NCBI RefSeq assembly: GCF_010501075.1
Contig: NZ_QVMN01000004.1
Location: 124,001-188,000 of the forward strand
DNA length: 64,000 bases
Direction of reading: 5' to 3'
Origin: Dysgonomonas sp. 25
GTDB taxonomy: Bacteria > Bacteroidota > Bacteroidia > Bacteroidales > Dysgonomonadaceae
Both the position numbers and the translations under genes were made by a program. This document shows, piece after piece, positions 19,360 through 28,538 of this stretch; within the stretch, counting starts at the first letter, position 1; the number at the start of each line of letters is the position of its first letter. A model generated the notes under the pieces. It worked only from the letters and a program-made list of their open reading frames with translations. It was not told the DNA's origin and ran no database searches.

Positions 19360-19572
19360 ATGGGATTTATCTTTTTACTTGTTTTTGTGATGGCCATATT
19401 ATGGGGCGTGATGACAGTCTTCTCGTTCTTCAAAGGGGTCTCGCGCGAATATGCCCGTTCCAGCCAGCAACAACAGAACAACAATTATACGCAGGCTAAT
19501 TCTTCTAAACCTAAAAAGATATTTGACCGCGACGAGGGAAAATATGTGGGCTACGAAGAAATAAATGACTGA
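19360..19572 (+). CDS. DUF4834 family small membrane protein
   Basis: A 70-residue protein with one N-terminal membrane helix (MGFIFLLVFVMAILWGVM), a Gln/Asn-rich linker and a conserved tail KKIFDRDEGKYVGYEEI typical of DUF4834. A TTG two codons upstream is an alternative start, but the ATG fits better. Function unknown. It heads a close gene row with aroE and a VanW protein. Confidence 0.75.
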   Translation: MGFIFLLVFVMAILWGVMTVFSFFKGVSREYARSSQQQQNNNYTQANSSKPKKIFDRDEGKYVGYEEIND

Positions 19573-19598
19573 TATTTTATACGTTAACCTCTATAACT

Positions 19599-20342
19599 AT
19601 GCAACAATACGGATTGGTAGGCTATCCTCTGAAACACTCGTTTTCGCAACGCTTCTTTACCGATAAGTTCCGGCAGGAACAAATCGATGCTGTCTACCGG
19701 AATTTCGAGATAGCCGACATCGCTTTGTTGCCCGGAATTATCCGGGAGAATCCCGATTTGTCAGGGTTGAATGTTACCATTCCCTACAAAGAAGTGGTTA
19801 TGCCTTATCTGGACAATATATCGCCTGATGCCGCAGCGATAGGCGCTATCAACGTAATCAAAATAGAGTGGACGGACGGAAAGCCTTATCTTACAGGCTA
19901 CAATTCCGATGTGATAGGTTTTCAATATTCCATTTCTCCTCTGCTCAATCCGCAGATACATCATAAAGCCCTTATTTTAGGGACAGGAGGTGCATCGAAG
20001 GCTGTCCGGCAAGGATTGCTGAATTTGGGAATAGAAGCGACCTATGTTTCCCGCAAGCGCAAAGATAACGTGCTGGCATACGAAGATTTATCCGGGCAGG
20101 TGATGAGGGAACATACCGTTATCGTTAACTGTACCCCGTTGGGTACTTTCCCCGATGTAGATACCGCGCCGGATATACCATACAACCTGCTTACGACTAA
20201 TCACTTACTTTACGACCTCGTATATAATCCGGCAGAGACGAAATTTCTCCGTTTGGGAAAAGAGCAGGGAGCAACCGTTAAAAATGGTTATGAAATGCTT
20301 GAATTGCAGGCGCTTGCCGCTTGGGATATATGGAATTCGTAG
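19599..20342 (+). CDS. aroE: Shikimate dehydrogenase
   Basis: AroE reduces 3-dehydroshikimate to shikimate with NADPH in aromatic amino acid synthesis. The 247-residue protein has the substrate-binding YPLKHSFSQ, the catalytic Lys in NVTIPYKE, the Asp of YNSDVIGF, the Rossmann motif LGTGGASKAV and the C-terminal NGYEMLELQA. It is slightly shorter than the E. coli enzyme, as is usual in Bacteroidota. It lies 26 bp after the DUF4834 gene and 15 bp before the VanW gene. Confidence 0.95.
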   Translation: MQQYGLVGYPLKHSFSQRFFTDKFRQEQIDAVYRNFEIADIALLPGIIRENPDLSGLNVTIPYKEVVMPYLDNISPDAAAIGAINVIKIEWTDGKPYLTGYNSDVIGFQYSISPLLNPQIHHKALILGTGGASKAVRQGLLNLGIEATYVSRKRKDNVLAYEDLSGQVMREHTVIVNCTPLGTFPDVDTAPDIPYNLLTTNHLLYDLVYNPAETKFLRLGKEQGATVKNGYEMLELQALAAWDIWNS

Positions 20343-20357
20343 CCTGCTATAAGAACG

Positions 20358-21200
20358 ATGAATACACATCCCGGGAATAAACGAAAGCTATTGAGTCAGC
20401 GCCATCCTGTGCTTTACTTTGTTGCTGTCTGGGCAAGGCGCTTTATGCGTTACGGAGAATGGTATTTCGGCGGAAAAAAGTATGCCAAAGCCCGTTCGCA
20501 AGAGAAATTGCCCTATCGGGTAAAGAAGCACCAATCGGTGCTGTTGAAAAAACTCGGCGAGAGCGATATGCAGTTGCAAATCAATAAAGTTACCAACCTG
20601 AAGATTGCCGTAAAACAACTCGACGGGATAATCATTCGCCCCGGCGAAACCTTCTCTTTCTGCAAATTAGTCGGGTTACCCACCAAACGAAAGGGCTATC
20701 TGTTAGGGATGGAATTGTCTTTCGGAAAGGCGCGTGCCGGTATCGGAGGCGGACTTTGCCAAATCTCCAACCTGATTCATTGGATGGCTATCCATAGTCC
20801 CCTCACTGTAACGGAGCGCTATCATCATTCCTTCGACCCTTTCCCTGACGAGGGGCGCGTGCTGCCTTTCGGTAGCGGTGCTACGGTCTTTTATAATTAC
20901 AGGGATTATCAGTTCACTAATGATACGCCGTATACCTTTCAGATAAACCTCTGGTTTTCGGACAAATGCCTCGAAGGTGAACTCCGTGTCGATAAAGAAT
21001 TGGAGCACGCCTACCATGTCGAGGAACGCGAGCACGAGTTCCTGAAAATAGGCGATGAATTTTACCGCAAAAATGAGATTTGGCAAAATAAGTTGTTGAA
21101 ATATCAGGGCGGAAAAGTAGTAGAAAGCAAGTTGGTGATGAAAAACTTTGCCCGCGTCATTTATGTCCCCAATGAATATAAGGAACAGACAGAAGACTAA
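20358..21200 (+). CDS. VanW family protein
   Basis: A 280-residue protein with the VanW domain, seen in ...RPGETFSFCKLVG..., the glycine-rich GIGGGLCQISNLIHW and the HHSFDPFPDEGRVLPFGSG segment. VanW was named in vancomycin-resistance clusters but its activity is unknown, and this gene alone says nothing about resistance. The N-terminus is basic without a clear signal peptide. It is the last gene in the DUF4834-aroE row. Confidence 0.85.
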   Translation: MNTHPGNKRKLLSQRHPVLYFVAVWARRFMRYGEWYFGGKKYAKARSQEKLPYRVKKHQSVLLKKLGESDMQLQINKVTNLKIAVKQLDGIIIRPGETFSFCKLVGLPTKRKGYLLGMELSFGKARAGIGGGLCQISNLIHWMAIHSPLTVTERYHHSFDPFPDEGRVLPFGSGATVFYNYRDYQFTNDTPYTFQINLWFSDKCLEGELRVDKELEHAYHVEEREHEFLKIGDEFYRKNEIWQNKLLKYQGGKVVESKLVMKNFARVIYVPNEYKEQTED

Positions 21201-21234
21201 AATTGCTTAAAAGATGAAAAAGTGTTACGCACAG

Positions 21235-21267
21235 TTGGTTTTTTAGCGAATAAAAATTGTATATTTG
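21235..21267 (+). promoter_or_regulatory. Promoter for purB
   Basis: TTGG at 21235 and the exact -7 box TATATTTG at 21260-21267, 22 bp apart from the TTG, about 90 bp before the purB start. Confidence 0.55.
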
Positions 21268-21356
21268 TAGTCGGTAAAACACGATAGAAAACTAAGTAGC
21301 GATACTTTTTAGATATTATAAAGCTGGATTTTAGAATTAGAAAATAAACAACTGAC

Positions 21357-22700
21357 ATGAAGTTATCACCTTTGACATCCATTTCGCCTATAGATGGACG
21401 TTATCGCAATAAAGCGGAAATATTATCACAATATTTTTCTGAATATGCGCTTATAAAATACCGCGTAAGAGTAGAAATCGAATATTTTATTGCTTTGTGC
21501 GAACTCCCGTTGCCGCAGTTGCAGGCAATAGACAAATCGGTGTATCCGAAGCTACAGGCAATCGTAACGGATTTTTCGGAGGACGATGCGCTTCATATCA
21601 AGGAAATAGAGAAAACGACGAACCACGACGTCAAAGCAGTAGAATATTTCATCAAGGAGAAATTCGACTTGTTAGGATTAGACGCATACAAAGAATTTAT
21701 CCATTTCGGGCTGACATCACAGGATATCAATAATACATCTATCCCATTATCCGTAAAGGATGCATTGGAAGAGGTCTATTATCCGATGATGCAACAATTA
21801 ATAGACTTGTTGAAAAAAGATGCCGCCGAATGGGATGAAATTCCGATGTTGGCGAAAACGCACGGTCAGCCGGCTTCTCCTACCCGTTTGGGTAAAGAAG
21901 TAATGGTTTTTGTGAGCCGTATTGAAGGACAAATCAACCTCTTGAAATCAGTTCCGCTTTCGGCTAAGTTCGGAGGAGCGACAGGAAACTACAACGCTCA
22001 CCGGGTGGCTTACCCTGCATATGATTGGAAAACATTCGGCAATAACTTTGTATCGGAAAGACTTGGATTAGTCCGCGAAGAATATACTACCCAGATTTCG
22101 AACTACGATAATCTGGCAGCCGTATTCGACGGATTGAAACGTATCAATACCATAATGGTAGATCTCAACCGCGATTTCTGGCAATATATTTCGATGGAAT
22201 ATTTCAAGCAGAAGATAAAAGCAGGCGAAATAGGTTCTTCGGCTATGCCGCATAAAGTGAATCCTATCGACTTCGAAAATGCCGAAGGAAATCTGGGCAT
22301 TGCCAATGCCATACTGGAGCATCTGGCATCGAAACTGCCTGTGTCGCGTTTGCAGCGCGACCTTACAGACTCGACTGTGTTGCGGAATATAGGCGTTCCG
22401 ATGGGACATATACTAATTGCCGTACAAAGTACGTTGAAAGGATTAGATAAGCTTCTGCTCAATCGGAATGCGATACATGCAGACTTGGAGAATAACTGGG
22501 CAGTAGTGGCAGAGGCCATTCAAACCATATTGAGACGTGAGGGATATCCAAAGCCTTACGAAGCACTAAAGGAATTGACTCGTACTAACGAGGCCATTAC
22601 CGAGAGATCTATTACCAATTTTATTAACGAATTAAAAGTATCAGAAGAAGTAAAAGAAGAACTAAAACGAATTACTCCTCATACATATACAGGAGTATAA
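21357..22700 (+). CDS. purB: Adenylosuccinate lyase
   Basis: PurB cleaves SAICAR and adenylosuccinate, releasing fumarate, at two steps of purine synthesis. The 447-residue protein has SPIDGRYRNK at the start, KTTNHDVKAVEYF, TSQDINNT, the catalytic His region KTHGQPASPTRLGKE, and the superfamily signature SSAMPHKVNPIDFE with the catalytic serine. Length and motifs match the E. coli-type branch. It has its own promoter with a leader of about 80 bases. Confidence 0.97.
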   Translation: MKLSPLTSISPIDGRYRNKAEILSQYFSEYALIKYRVRVEIEYFIALCELPLPQLQAIDKSVYPKLQAIVTDFSEDDALHIKEIEKTTNHDVKAVEYFIKEKFDLLGLDAYKEFIHFGLTSQDINNTSIPLSVKDALEEVYYPMMQQLIDLLKKDAAEWDEIPMLAKTHGQPASPTRLGKEVMVFVSRIEGQINLLKSVPLSAKFGGATGNYNAHRVAYPAYDWKTFGNNFVSERLGLVREEYTTQISNYDNLAAVFDGLKRINTIMVDLNRDFWQYISMEYFKQKIKAGEIGSSAMPHKVNPIDFENAEGNLGIANAILEHLASKLPVSRLQRDLTDSTVLRNIGVPMGHILIAVQSTLKGLDKLLLNRNAIHADLENNWAVVAEAIQTILRREGYPKPYEALKELTRTNEAITERSITNFINELKVSEEVKEELKRITPHTYTGV

Positions 22701-22780
22701 AAACAGAACCGGCCGAGAGGCTACTAAACAACAAAAACAAATTAAACAATTAAAGTATTTATTTTTAAACAATTAAAGCT

Positions 22781-24196
22781 ATGACAGACGGAGGTAATTA
22801 CGGCGAAAACCGCGAAGGTTCCGCTTCCCCTGAAAGAAATTTTAATGGCGAAGGATCGCAAGACAATGCAAAGAAGAAACGGCCAAGAGTTGGTGAGTTG
22901 AGAAAGCAACCGATAAACGGTGGTGGTAACGACCGCAACCCATACCGCTCTCAATCGAACGAAGGGTATAATAGCAACCGTTCGTATAACAATAACGGCG
23001 GCGGCTACAACAACAATGGTGGTGGCGGCTATCGTAATAATAACGGCGGCGGCTACAACAACAATGGTGGTGGCGGTTACCGTAATAACAACGGCGGCGG
23101 CTACAACAACAATGGTGGTGGCGGCTATCGTAATAACAACGGTGGCGGCTACAACAACAATGGTGGTGGCGGCTATCGTAATAACAACGGTGGAGGTTAC
23201 AACAACAATGGTGGCGGCAACTATCGTAATAATAACGGTGGAGGCTACAACAACAATGGCGGTGGCAACTATCGTAATAATAACGGCGGTGGCTACAACA
23301 ACAATGGTGGTGGCGGTTACCGTAACAATAACGGTGGTGGCTACAACAATAATGGTGGCGGCTATCGCAACAACAATGGCGGTGGTTACAACAACCAACG
23401 TGGCGGAAGGCCTCAGGGACAAAAATTTGTCAAGAAATTCGTTGCTCCTGTTAAATACAAGGAGAATATCGATCCTGAAACACCAATCCGCTTGAACAAG
23501 TATCTCGCTAATGCCGGAGTATGTTCGCGTCGCGAAGCCGATAGCTATATCACTGCAGGCGTGGTAAAAGTAAACGGAGAAGTAGTAAACGAATTGGGAG
23601 TAAAGGTAAAACGCGGAGATTTGGTTACATTCCACGATCAGCCGGTACGCCTCGAAAGCAAAGTATATGTATTGCTCAACAAGCCTAAAAACTGCGTAAC
23701 AACTTCGGACGATCCTGAAAACCGTCTGACGGTTATGGACTTGGTCAAAGGTGCTTGCCCTGAGCGTATCTATCCGGTTGGACGTCTCGACCGCAATACA
23801 ACAGGAGTGTTGTTATTGACTAACGACGGAGACTTGGCTTCGAAACTGACTCATCCTAAATTCAAGAAGAAGAAGATATATCAGGTAACACTTGACAAAA
23901 ATGTTGCTATCGAAGACATGCAAGCCATAGCCGATGGTGTGGAATTGGACGATGGAGAAATCCATGCAGATTCAATCGCATACCAATCCGAAGATGTATT
24001 GAATGTCGTAGGCATCGAAATTCACTCGGGACGTAACCGTGTAGTACGCCGTATATTCGAAAAACTCGGCTACCAGGTTATCCGCCTCGACCGTGTATAC
24101 TTTGCCGGACTGACTAAAAAGAATCTCGGACGTGGCAAATGGCGTTACCTGACAGAAAGAGAAGTTAACATGCTTCGTATGGGAGCATTTGAATAA
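22781..24196 (+). CDS. rRNA pseudouridine synthase (RluB/RsuA family) with long repeat extension
   Basis: A 471-residue protein in two parts. Residues 1-230 are a disordered extension: a charged start, then a Gly/Asn/Tyr/Arg repeat with a 16-residue unit (GGGGYRNNNGGGYNNN) at about 73-208, ending in an RGG-like QRGGRPQGQ. Residues 233-471 are a complete RluB/RsuA enzyme: S4 RNA-binding domain (IRLNKYLANAGVCSRREAD) and a catalytic domain with the Asp in GRLDRNTTGVLLLT and GRNRVVRRIFE. It isomerises uridine in 23S rRNA if RluB-like. The extension is likely an RNA-contacting, condensate-prone tail; that is inference. Confidence 0.9.
   Translation: MTDGGNYGENREGSASPERNFNGEGSQDNAKKKRPRVGELRKQPINGGGNDRNPYRSQSNEGYNSNRSYNNNGGGYNNNGGGGYRNNNGGGYNNNGGGGYRNNNGGGYNNNGGGGYRNNNGGGYNNNGGGGYRNNNGGGYNNNGGGNYRNNNGGGYNNNGGGNYRNNNGGGYNNNGGGGYRNNNGGGYNNNGGGYRNNNGGGYNNQRGGRPQGQKFVKKFVAPVKYKENIDPETPIRLNKYLANAGVCSRREADSYITAGVVKVNGEVVNELGVKVKRGDLVTFHDQPVRLESKVYVLLNKPKNCVTTSDDPENRLTVMDLVKGACPERIYPVGRLDRNTTGVLLLTNDGDLASKLTHPKFKKKKIYQVTLDKNVAIEDMQAIADGVELDDGEIHADSIAYQSEDVLNVVGIEIHSGRNRVVRRIFEKLGYQVIRLDRVYFAGLTKKNLGRGKWRYLTEREVNMLRMGAFE
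22997..23404 (+). repeat. 48-bp-period tandem repeat inside the pseudouridine synthase gene
   Basis: Seven 16-codon units, four GGGGY, two GGGNY and one more GGGGY, followed by a 15-codon variant, all in one frame with synonymous differences between copies. Two units carry Asn in place of the fourth Gly. A repeat of this kind is prone to copy-number change by slippage or recombination. Confidence 0.9.
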
Positions 24197-24212
24197 ACTA
24201 AACTTTTTAGTT

Positions 24213-24797
24213 ATGGAACAAAATTCATTTTCAAGCACACAAAACAACAGTACAGAGAACAAACCGAAAGAGGAAAAGAAAAGCAAGTTAGCTATCGATG
24301 AAGATAACGACTTTATCTTCTTGAAAAACTGGCCGCCTGTCGTCCGATGGCTATTGGTTATTCCGATGGGGCTCTTTTTCTTTCTGATAGTACAGTTTAC
24401 GATCGGTTTTGTTGGCAACAAATTGATGGAATCGCTGAATATCGATTTTATAAGTGTGATTGTCATAGGGGTTGTTGCGTTGGCTAAGTTTATGGCATTC
24501 GAGGTAGGTATGGTTGGCGCTGCTCCGGTCAAAAGAGAGCGAAAGGCAAAAGTGGGCGCACTTTTGGCAGTTATACCACTCGTTTTATTGGCTGCTCTTA
24601 CCTTGCTTATGGTTTATGTAAATGAAAGTCCAGATCTGTTAGAGACCTATTATCCTATGTCGTGTATCATTGCGCAGGTTATAGGAGGTGTATTAGGGAT
24701 TATCTGGGGTATTTTCTGCCTGAAATCCGATACGGAAGGACGGACAAAAGAATTAGAAGCTTCGGAAAACATAGATAAAATAGGTAAAGACGACTAA
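24213..24797 (+). CDS. Hypothetical membrane protein
   Basis: A 194-residue protein I do not recognise. It has a Ser/Asn/Lys-rich cytoplasmic N-terminus of about 40 residues, then three or four hydrophobic helices (roughly 45-72, 80-102, 118-140, 150-172) and a charged C-terminus. I chose ATG 24213 since an earlier in-frame start overlaps the preceding gene's end. It lies 16 bp after the pseudouridine synthase and 54 bp before asnS, probably in one transcript. No function is implied. Confidence 0.65.
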   Translation: MEQNSFSSTQNNSTENKPKEEKKSKLAIDEDNDFIFLKNWPPVVRWLLVIPMGLFFFLIVQFTIGFVGNKLMESLNIDFISVIVIGVVALAKFMAFEVGMVGAAPVKRERKAKVGALLAVIPLVLLAALTLLMVYVNESPDLLETYYPMSCIIAQVIGGVLGIIWGIFCLKSDTEGRTKELEASENIDKIGKDD

Positions 24798-24851
24798 TTG
24801 AGAACAGCTAAGAATATTATTTATAACCAGTAAAAAATTATTGTTAGAAAA

Positions 24852-26249
24852 ATGGCAATAGGACATAAAACAAAAATCGTGGACTTGCTCAAAAGCAAGG
24901 ATTTCGGATCGACCGTAGATGTAAAAGGTTGGGTACGTACCAGCCGTGGTAATAAATACGTGAGTTTTATTCACCTTAATGACGGTTCCACGATAAATAA
25001 TATTCAGATAGTAGCTGATGTAGAAAAATTCGGAGAAGATTTGCTTAAACAAATCACCACAGGAGCATGCATCCATGTTGTGGGTAAACTGGTGGAATCG
25101 CAAGGACAAGGTCAGACATGTGAGGTGCAAGCCGATACTATAGAAATATACGGAACTGCCGATCCGTTGACATATCCATTGCAAAAGAAAGGGCACTCAC
25201 TCGAGTTTTTGCGCGAGATAGCCTATCTGCGTCCACGTACCAATACGTTTGGTGCAGTGTTCCGCATCCGTCATCACATGGCGTATGCGATTCACAAGTA
25301 CTTCAACGATCACGGATTCTACTATTTCCATACACCGATTATCACGACTTCTGATACGGAAGGAGCTGGATCGATGTTTCAGGTATCAACCTTAGATATG
25401 GAGAAGCTTCCGCATACCGAAACCGGTGCTGTCGATTATTCGCAGGACTTTTTCGGACAGGCAACCAATTTGACTGTATCGGGGCAACTCGAAGGTGAGT
25501 TGGGAGCTATGGCGCTGGGCGCTATTTATACTTTTGGTCCTACTTTCAGAGCCGAAAATTCGAATACGCCGCGCCACTTGGCTGAATTCTGGATGATTGA
25601 GCCGGAAGTTGCATTCAATGACAATGATGATAACCAGGATTTAGCGGAAGATTTTCTGAAATACCTGATTCAGTATGCATTGGATAACTGCATGGATGAT
25701 ATTCAGTTCCTCAACGATATGTTCGACAAGGAATTGATAGACCGCCTGAAATTTGTTGTAGCTAATAGCTTCAAGCGATTGGCTTACACCGAAGCTGTTG
25801 AGATATTGGAATCGAGCGGACACAAATTTGAGTTTCCTGTATTCTGGGGAGCAGATTTGCAATCGGAACACGAGCGCTATCTGGTAGAAAAGCATTTCAA
25901 ATGCCCGGTTATCCTGACTGATTATCCGAAAGAAATCAAATCGTTCTATATGAAACAGAACGAGGATGGAAAAACTGTGCGTGCGATGGATGTTCTTTTC
26001 CCTAAAATCGGAGAAATCATCGGAGGCTCGGAGCGTGAAACGGATTACGACAAGCTGATGACCCGTGTAAACGAGTTGGGTATGCATACCGATCCGATAT
26101 GGTGGTATCTCGAAACCCGCAAATTCGGAACGGCACCACATGCCGGATTCGGATTGGGATTTGAGCGCCTTATCCTCTTTGTGACAGGTATGGCGAACAT
26201 CCGCGATGTGATTCCGTTCCCGCGTACACCGAACAATGCAGAGTTCTAA
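24852..26249 (+). CDS. asnS: Asparaginyl-tRNA synthetase
   Basis: AsnRS charges tRNA-Asn. The 465-residue class IIb synthetase has an N-terminal OB-fold anticodon domain ([20 protein letters not shown]), motif 2 around [21 protein letters not shown] and motif 3 [12 protein letters not shown] near the C-terminus. The residues [15 protein letters not shown] separate AsnRS from AspRS. A hairpin terminator follows 23 bp after the stop. Confidence 0.97.
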   Translation: MAIGHKTKIVDLLKSKDFGSTVDVKGWVRTSRGNKYVSFIHLNDGSTINNIQIVADVEKFGEDLLKQITTGACIHVVGKLVESQGQGQTCEVQADTIEIYGTADPLTYPLQKKGHSLEFLREIAYLRPRTNTFGAVFRIRHHMAYAIHKYFNDHGFYYFHTPIITTSDTEGAGSMFQVSTLDMEKLPHTETGAVDYSQDFFGQATNLTVSGQLEGELGAMALGAIYTFGPTFRAENSNTPRHLAEFWMIEPEVAFNDNDDNQDLAEDFLKYLIQYALDNCMDDIQFLNDMFDKELIDRLKFVVANSFKRLAYTEAVEILESSGHKFEFPVFWGADLQSEHERYLVEKHFKCPVILTDYPKEIKSFYMKQNEDGKTVRAMDVLFPKIGEIIGGSERETDYDKLMTRVNELGMHTDPIWWYLETRKFGTAPHAGFGLGFERLILFVTGMANIRDVIPFPRTPNNAEF

Positions 26250-26272
26250 AATCTGATAAGAAACATATTACG

Positions 26273-26305
26273 GAAGCAGCCTGTTGAACCAAAACTTGCT
26301 GCTTC
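26273..26305 (+). terminator. Intrinsic terminator of asnS
   Basis: Stem GAAGCAGC / GCTGCTTC with a 17-base loop, followed by TGTC and a run of six T. The right arm overlaps the -33 element of the next promoter. Confidence 0.75.
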
Positions 26306-26327
26306 TGTCTTTTTTGTTGTATCTTTG
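26296..26327 (+). promoter_or_regulatory. Promoter for the DUF6056 membrane protein
   Basis: TTG at 26296-26298, 21 bp, then the exact -7 box TATCTTTG at 26320-26327. This spacing is the Bacteroidota optimum. It overlaps an in-frame TTG or GTG-type start and so supports ATG 26343. Confidence 0.65.
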
Positions 26328-26342
26328 TGTCTGATAATCAAT

Positions 26343-27725
26343 ATGGAGCATAACAAGGAAAATAAGATTGTTTTATTGTCAAAGCGGATTTATAACCGCC
26401 TTGATGCGTTGTCGTTATCATTGCCGGAGAACAAAGCGAAATATGCTGTTCTTTGGGGTGGGGTAGTTCTGTTCTTTTTCGGGTTGATCCTGCTGATGAA
26501 CGTGCTGACGCCTATGATAGCGGATGATTTCTGCTATCTCTTTATCTACGGCGATTTCGAAACGAAAGTCACTTCCTTGTCCGATATTGTTCTCTCGCAA
26601 AAGAACCATTATTACATGTGGGGTGGGCGGAGTGTTGTGCACTTTATTGCGCAGGCTTTGCTGTTACTCCCTCCGTTGGTAATCGACATACTCAATACGT
26701 TTGTGTATCTTGCTTATGCCGGTCTGATTTATCTTCTTGCCAAAGGGCGGGGCAGAAACAGCCTGTCGCTTTTTATTCTGATAAATATTGCCGTATGGTT
26801 TATGCAGCCAGCCTTTGGCGATACTATCCTGTGGATAACAGGCAGCGCTAACTACCTCTGGGGCTCGGTGTTGATATTGTTGTTCCTGTTGCCTTACCGC
26901 ATGTATGAGGGGACGAAAGACAAACTGCCGCTAAGTATTGCGAAGCTGATACTGTTCTTCCTTTTCGGCATCATTGCCGGATGGACAAACGAGAATACCG
27001 CTGCTGCCATGATTGTTATAGCGGCGCTCTTTCTTGTCTATTACCGTTCCCATAAATGGGCGATTCCCGCATGGGCATTCTCGGCGCTTGCAGGAGCAAT
27101 TGTAGGCTACCTGATAATGATACTTGCGCCGGGTAATCAGATGCGTGCAGGCGAAGCTTCCACGCTCGATCCAATGGTTATTGCCTATCGCTTCATCATG
27201 CATACCATCAGCTTTGTGAATTACTGCGGTGTATTGAATATCCTGTATATTATATGCGGTGTGTTGGCTTACTATTTTGCCCGGAGCTCAAGGAATAAGC
27301 CGTTGAATCTCTCTTTTATCTTCTTTGCCGGAGTGCTGGCAGCTGTCTATTCCATGATATTTTCGCCGTCTTTTCCTCCCCGCGCGTGGTTTGGAGTGAT
27401 AACGTTCAATATCGTAGCATTGGGGATACTTTTCTATCACTTGGATTTTAAAGCGATATATTTCAGGCAGATGCGAAACCTGTTACTCGCTGCACTCGGA
27501 GTAGCTTTCCTTTTCTCGGCTTATCCTGCCTTTAAAGATTTATGCAACCTTCATCAGGTTGTAAGCGAACGCGAACAGTTAGCCGATGAGGCGAAGGCAC
27601 AGGGACGGTCGTATGTCGAATTTGAACGATATAATGCCAAAAGCAAGTTTGTCCATTCTGAAGATCCGAAGGCTTACGAATTTATGTATGGCTACTATGA
27701 TATAGAAGTGAGATTCAAAGAATAA
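26343..27725 (+). CDS. DUF6056 family polytopic membrane protein
   Basis: A 460-residue protein with about ten membrane helices after a short basic N-terminus. Features include MIADDFCYLF after the first helix and GSANYLWGSVLILLFLLPYR and GWTNENTAAAM in loops, all as in DUF6056 proteins. The fold resembles GT-C glycosyltransferases, and the acidic ADDF in the first loop would suit that, but activity is unproven. It converges on the LysE gene with 4 bp between. Confidence 0.75.
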   Translation: MEHNKENKIVLLSKRIYNRLDALSLSLPENKAKYAVLWGGVVLFFFGLILLMNVLTPMIADDFCYLFIYGDFETKVTSLSDIVLSQKNHYYMWGGRSVVHFIAQALLLLPPLVIDILNTFVYLAYAGLIYLLAKGRGRNSLSLFILINIAVWFMQPAFGDTILWITGSANYLWGSVLILLFLLPYRMYEGTKDKLPLSIAKLILFFLFGIIAGWTNENTAAAMIVIAALFLVYYRSHKWAIPAWAFSALAGAIVGYLIMILAPGNQMRAGEASTLDPMVIAYRFIMHTISFVNYCGVLNILYIICGVLAYYFARSSRNKPLNLSFIFFAGVLAAVYSMIFSPSFPPRAWFGVITFNIVALGILFYHLDFKAIYFRQMRNLLLAALGVAFLFSAYPAFKDLCNLHQVVSEREQLADEAKAQGRSYVEFERYNAKSKFVHSEDPKAYEFMYGYYDIEVRFKE

Positions 27726-27729
27726 GCAA

Positions 27730-28359
27730 TCACGACCAAACGGCGTCGAATATACCGATTACCCCCACTACGAAGAGGATTACCCCCACTATACGGTTGA
27801 AAACCTGCAATCCGCGCGGGTTAAACCGTGAGCGCAATTTATTCACGATATAAGTAATAAGCAACCACCACAGCAAAGCTCCTAAGCCGATCATCAGCAT
27901 GATGAGGATATTGAAGGCGAAAGGTTTTTCTAAGTTGATGATGTTGAAGCGGGCGAATAATGCCATGAAGAGGAAGAGTGTACCTATATTGGAAACGGTA
28001 AGGATGAAAGCCGAAACGAGGACTTTCCATACCGACATTTTGCTTTCTTTCAGTTTGGCCAGGTTTTTAGATGGGTTGCGCCGGAAAATAATATACCCGA
28101 AAACGATAAGGATAACACTGCCGAAGATTTGGAATTCATCCTCGTAGCGATATATCGTATCGCTCGACAGCCCTAATCCGTAAGCTGCGGCAATAGCTAT
28201 AAAAGCCAGAAGGATATCGCCGATTACAGCTCCCAATCCCGTATACAGGCCATGCCCCCTGCCATCGTTCAACGTACGTTGAACGCAGAGCATCCCTACA
28301 GGACCCATCGGAGCCGAAGAAAGGAATCCGATAAATAGGCTTTTTATGATGATCTCCAA
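27730..28359 (-). CDS. LysE/RhtB family transporter
   Basis: A 209-residue membrane protein of six helices in the LysE superfamily, exporters of amino acids and related metabolites. The N-terminal SLFIGFLSSAPMGPVGMLCV and the GLGAVIGDILLAFIA segment are the family hallmarks. The start is a TTG at 28359: no ATG occurs nearby in frame upstream, and the next Met would remove the first helix. The substrate cannot be predicted. Confidence 0.85.
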   Translation of the reverse strand: MEIIIKSLFIGFLSSAPMGPVGMLCVQRTLNDGRGHGLYTGLGAVIGDILLAFIAIAAAYGLGLSSDTIYRYEDEFQIFGSVILIVFGYIIFRRNPSKNLAKLKESKMSVWKVLVSAFILTVSNIGTLFLFMALFARFNIINLEKPFAFNILIMLMIGLGALLWWLLITYIVNKLRSRFNPRGLQVFNRIVGVILFVVGVIGIFDAVWS

Positions 28360-28487
28360 ATCTATTAATTTACGGGTTCGCCAATATGCAAATAACCTTG
28401 ATTACTGTGCACTATACGTACCTCATTACAATAAACAAAGATATAATATCTGCATCAAAAAAACTATTTCTATCTATTAAAAACAAA

Positions 28488-28514
28488 ACAGCTATCAAAT
28501 AAGTTAATAGCTGT
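28488..28514 (-). terminator. Terminator after the DUF4270 gene
   Basis: Stem ACAGCTAT / ATAGCTGT with an 11-base loop. The minus strand continues TTTGTTTTT, and the plus strand also has a T run, so it may act both ways. Confidence 0.7.
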
Positions 28515-28538
28515 CTCTCTTTTTTTTCTCAATGTTTG

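Noticed and set aside
22742-23635. Long minus-strand open frame of 297 codons opposite the pseudouridine synthase gene
   Set aside because: It reads Val/Ile/Ala/Thr repeats, the mirror of the G/N/Y repeat; low-complexity repeats keep all frames open. The forward gene is a known enzyme.
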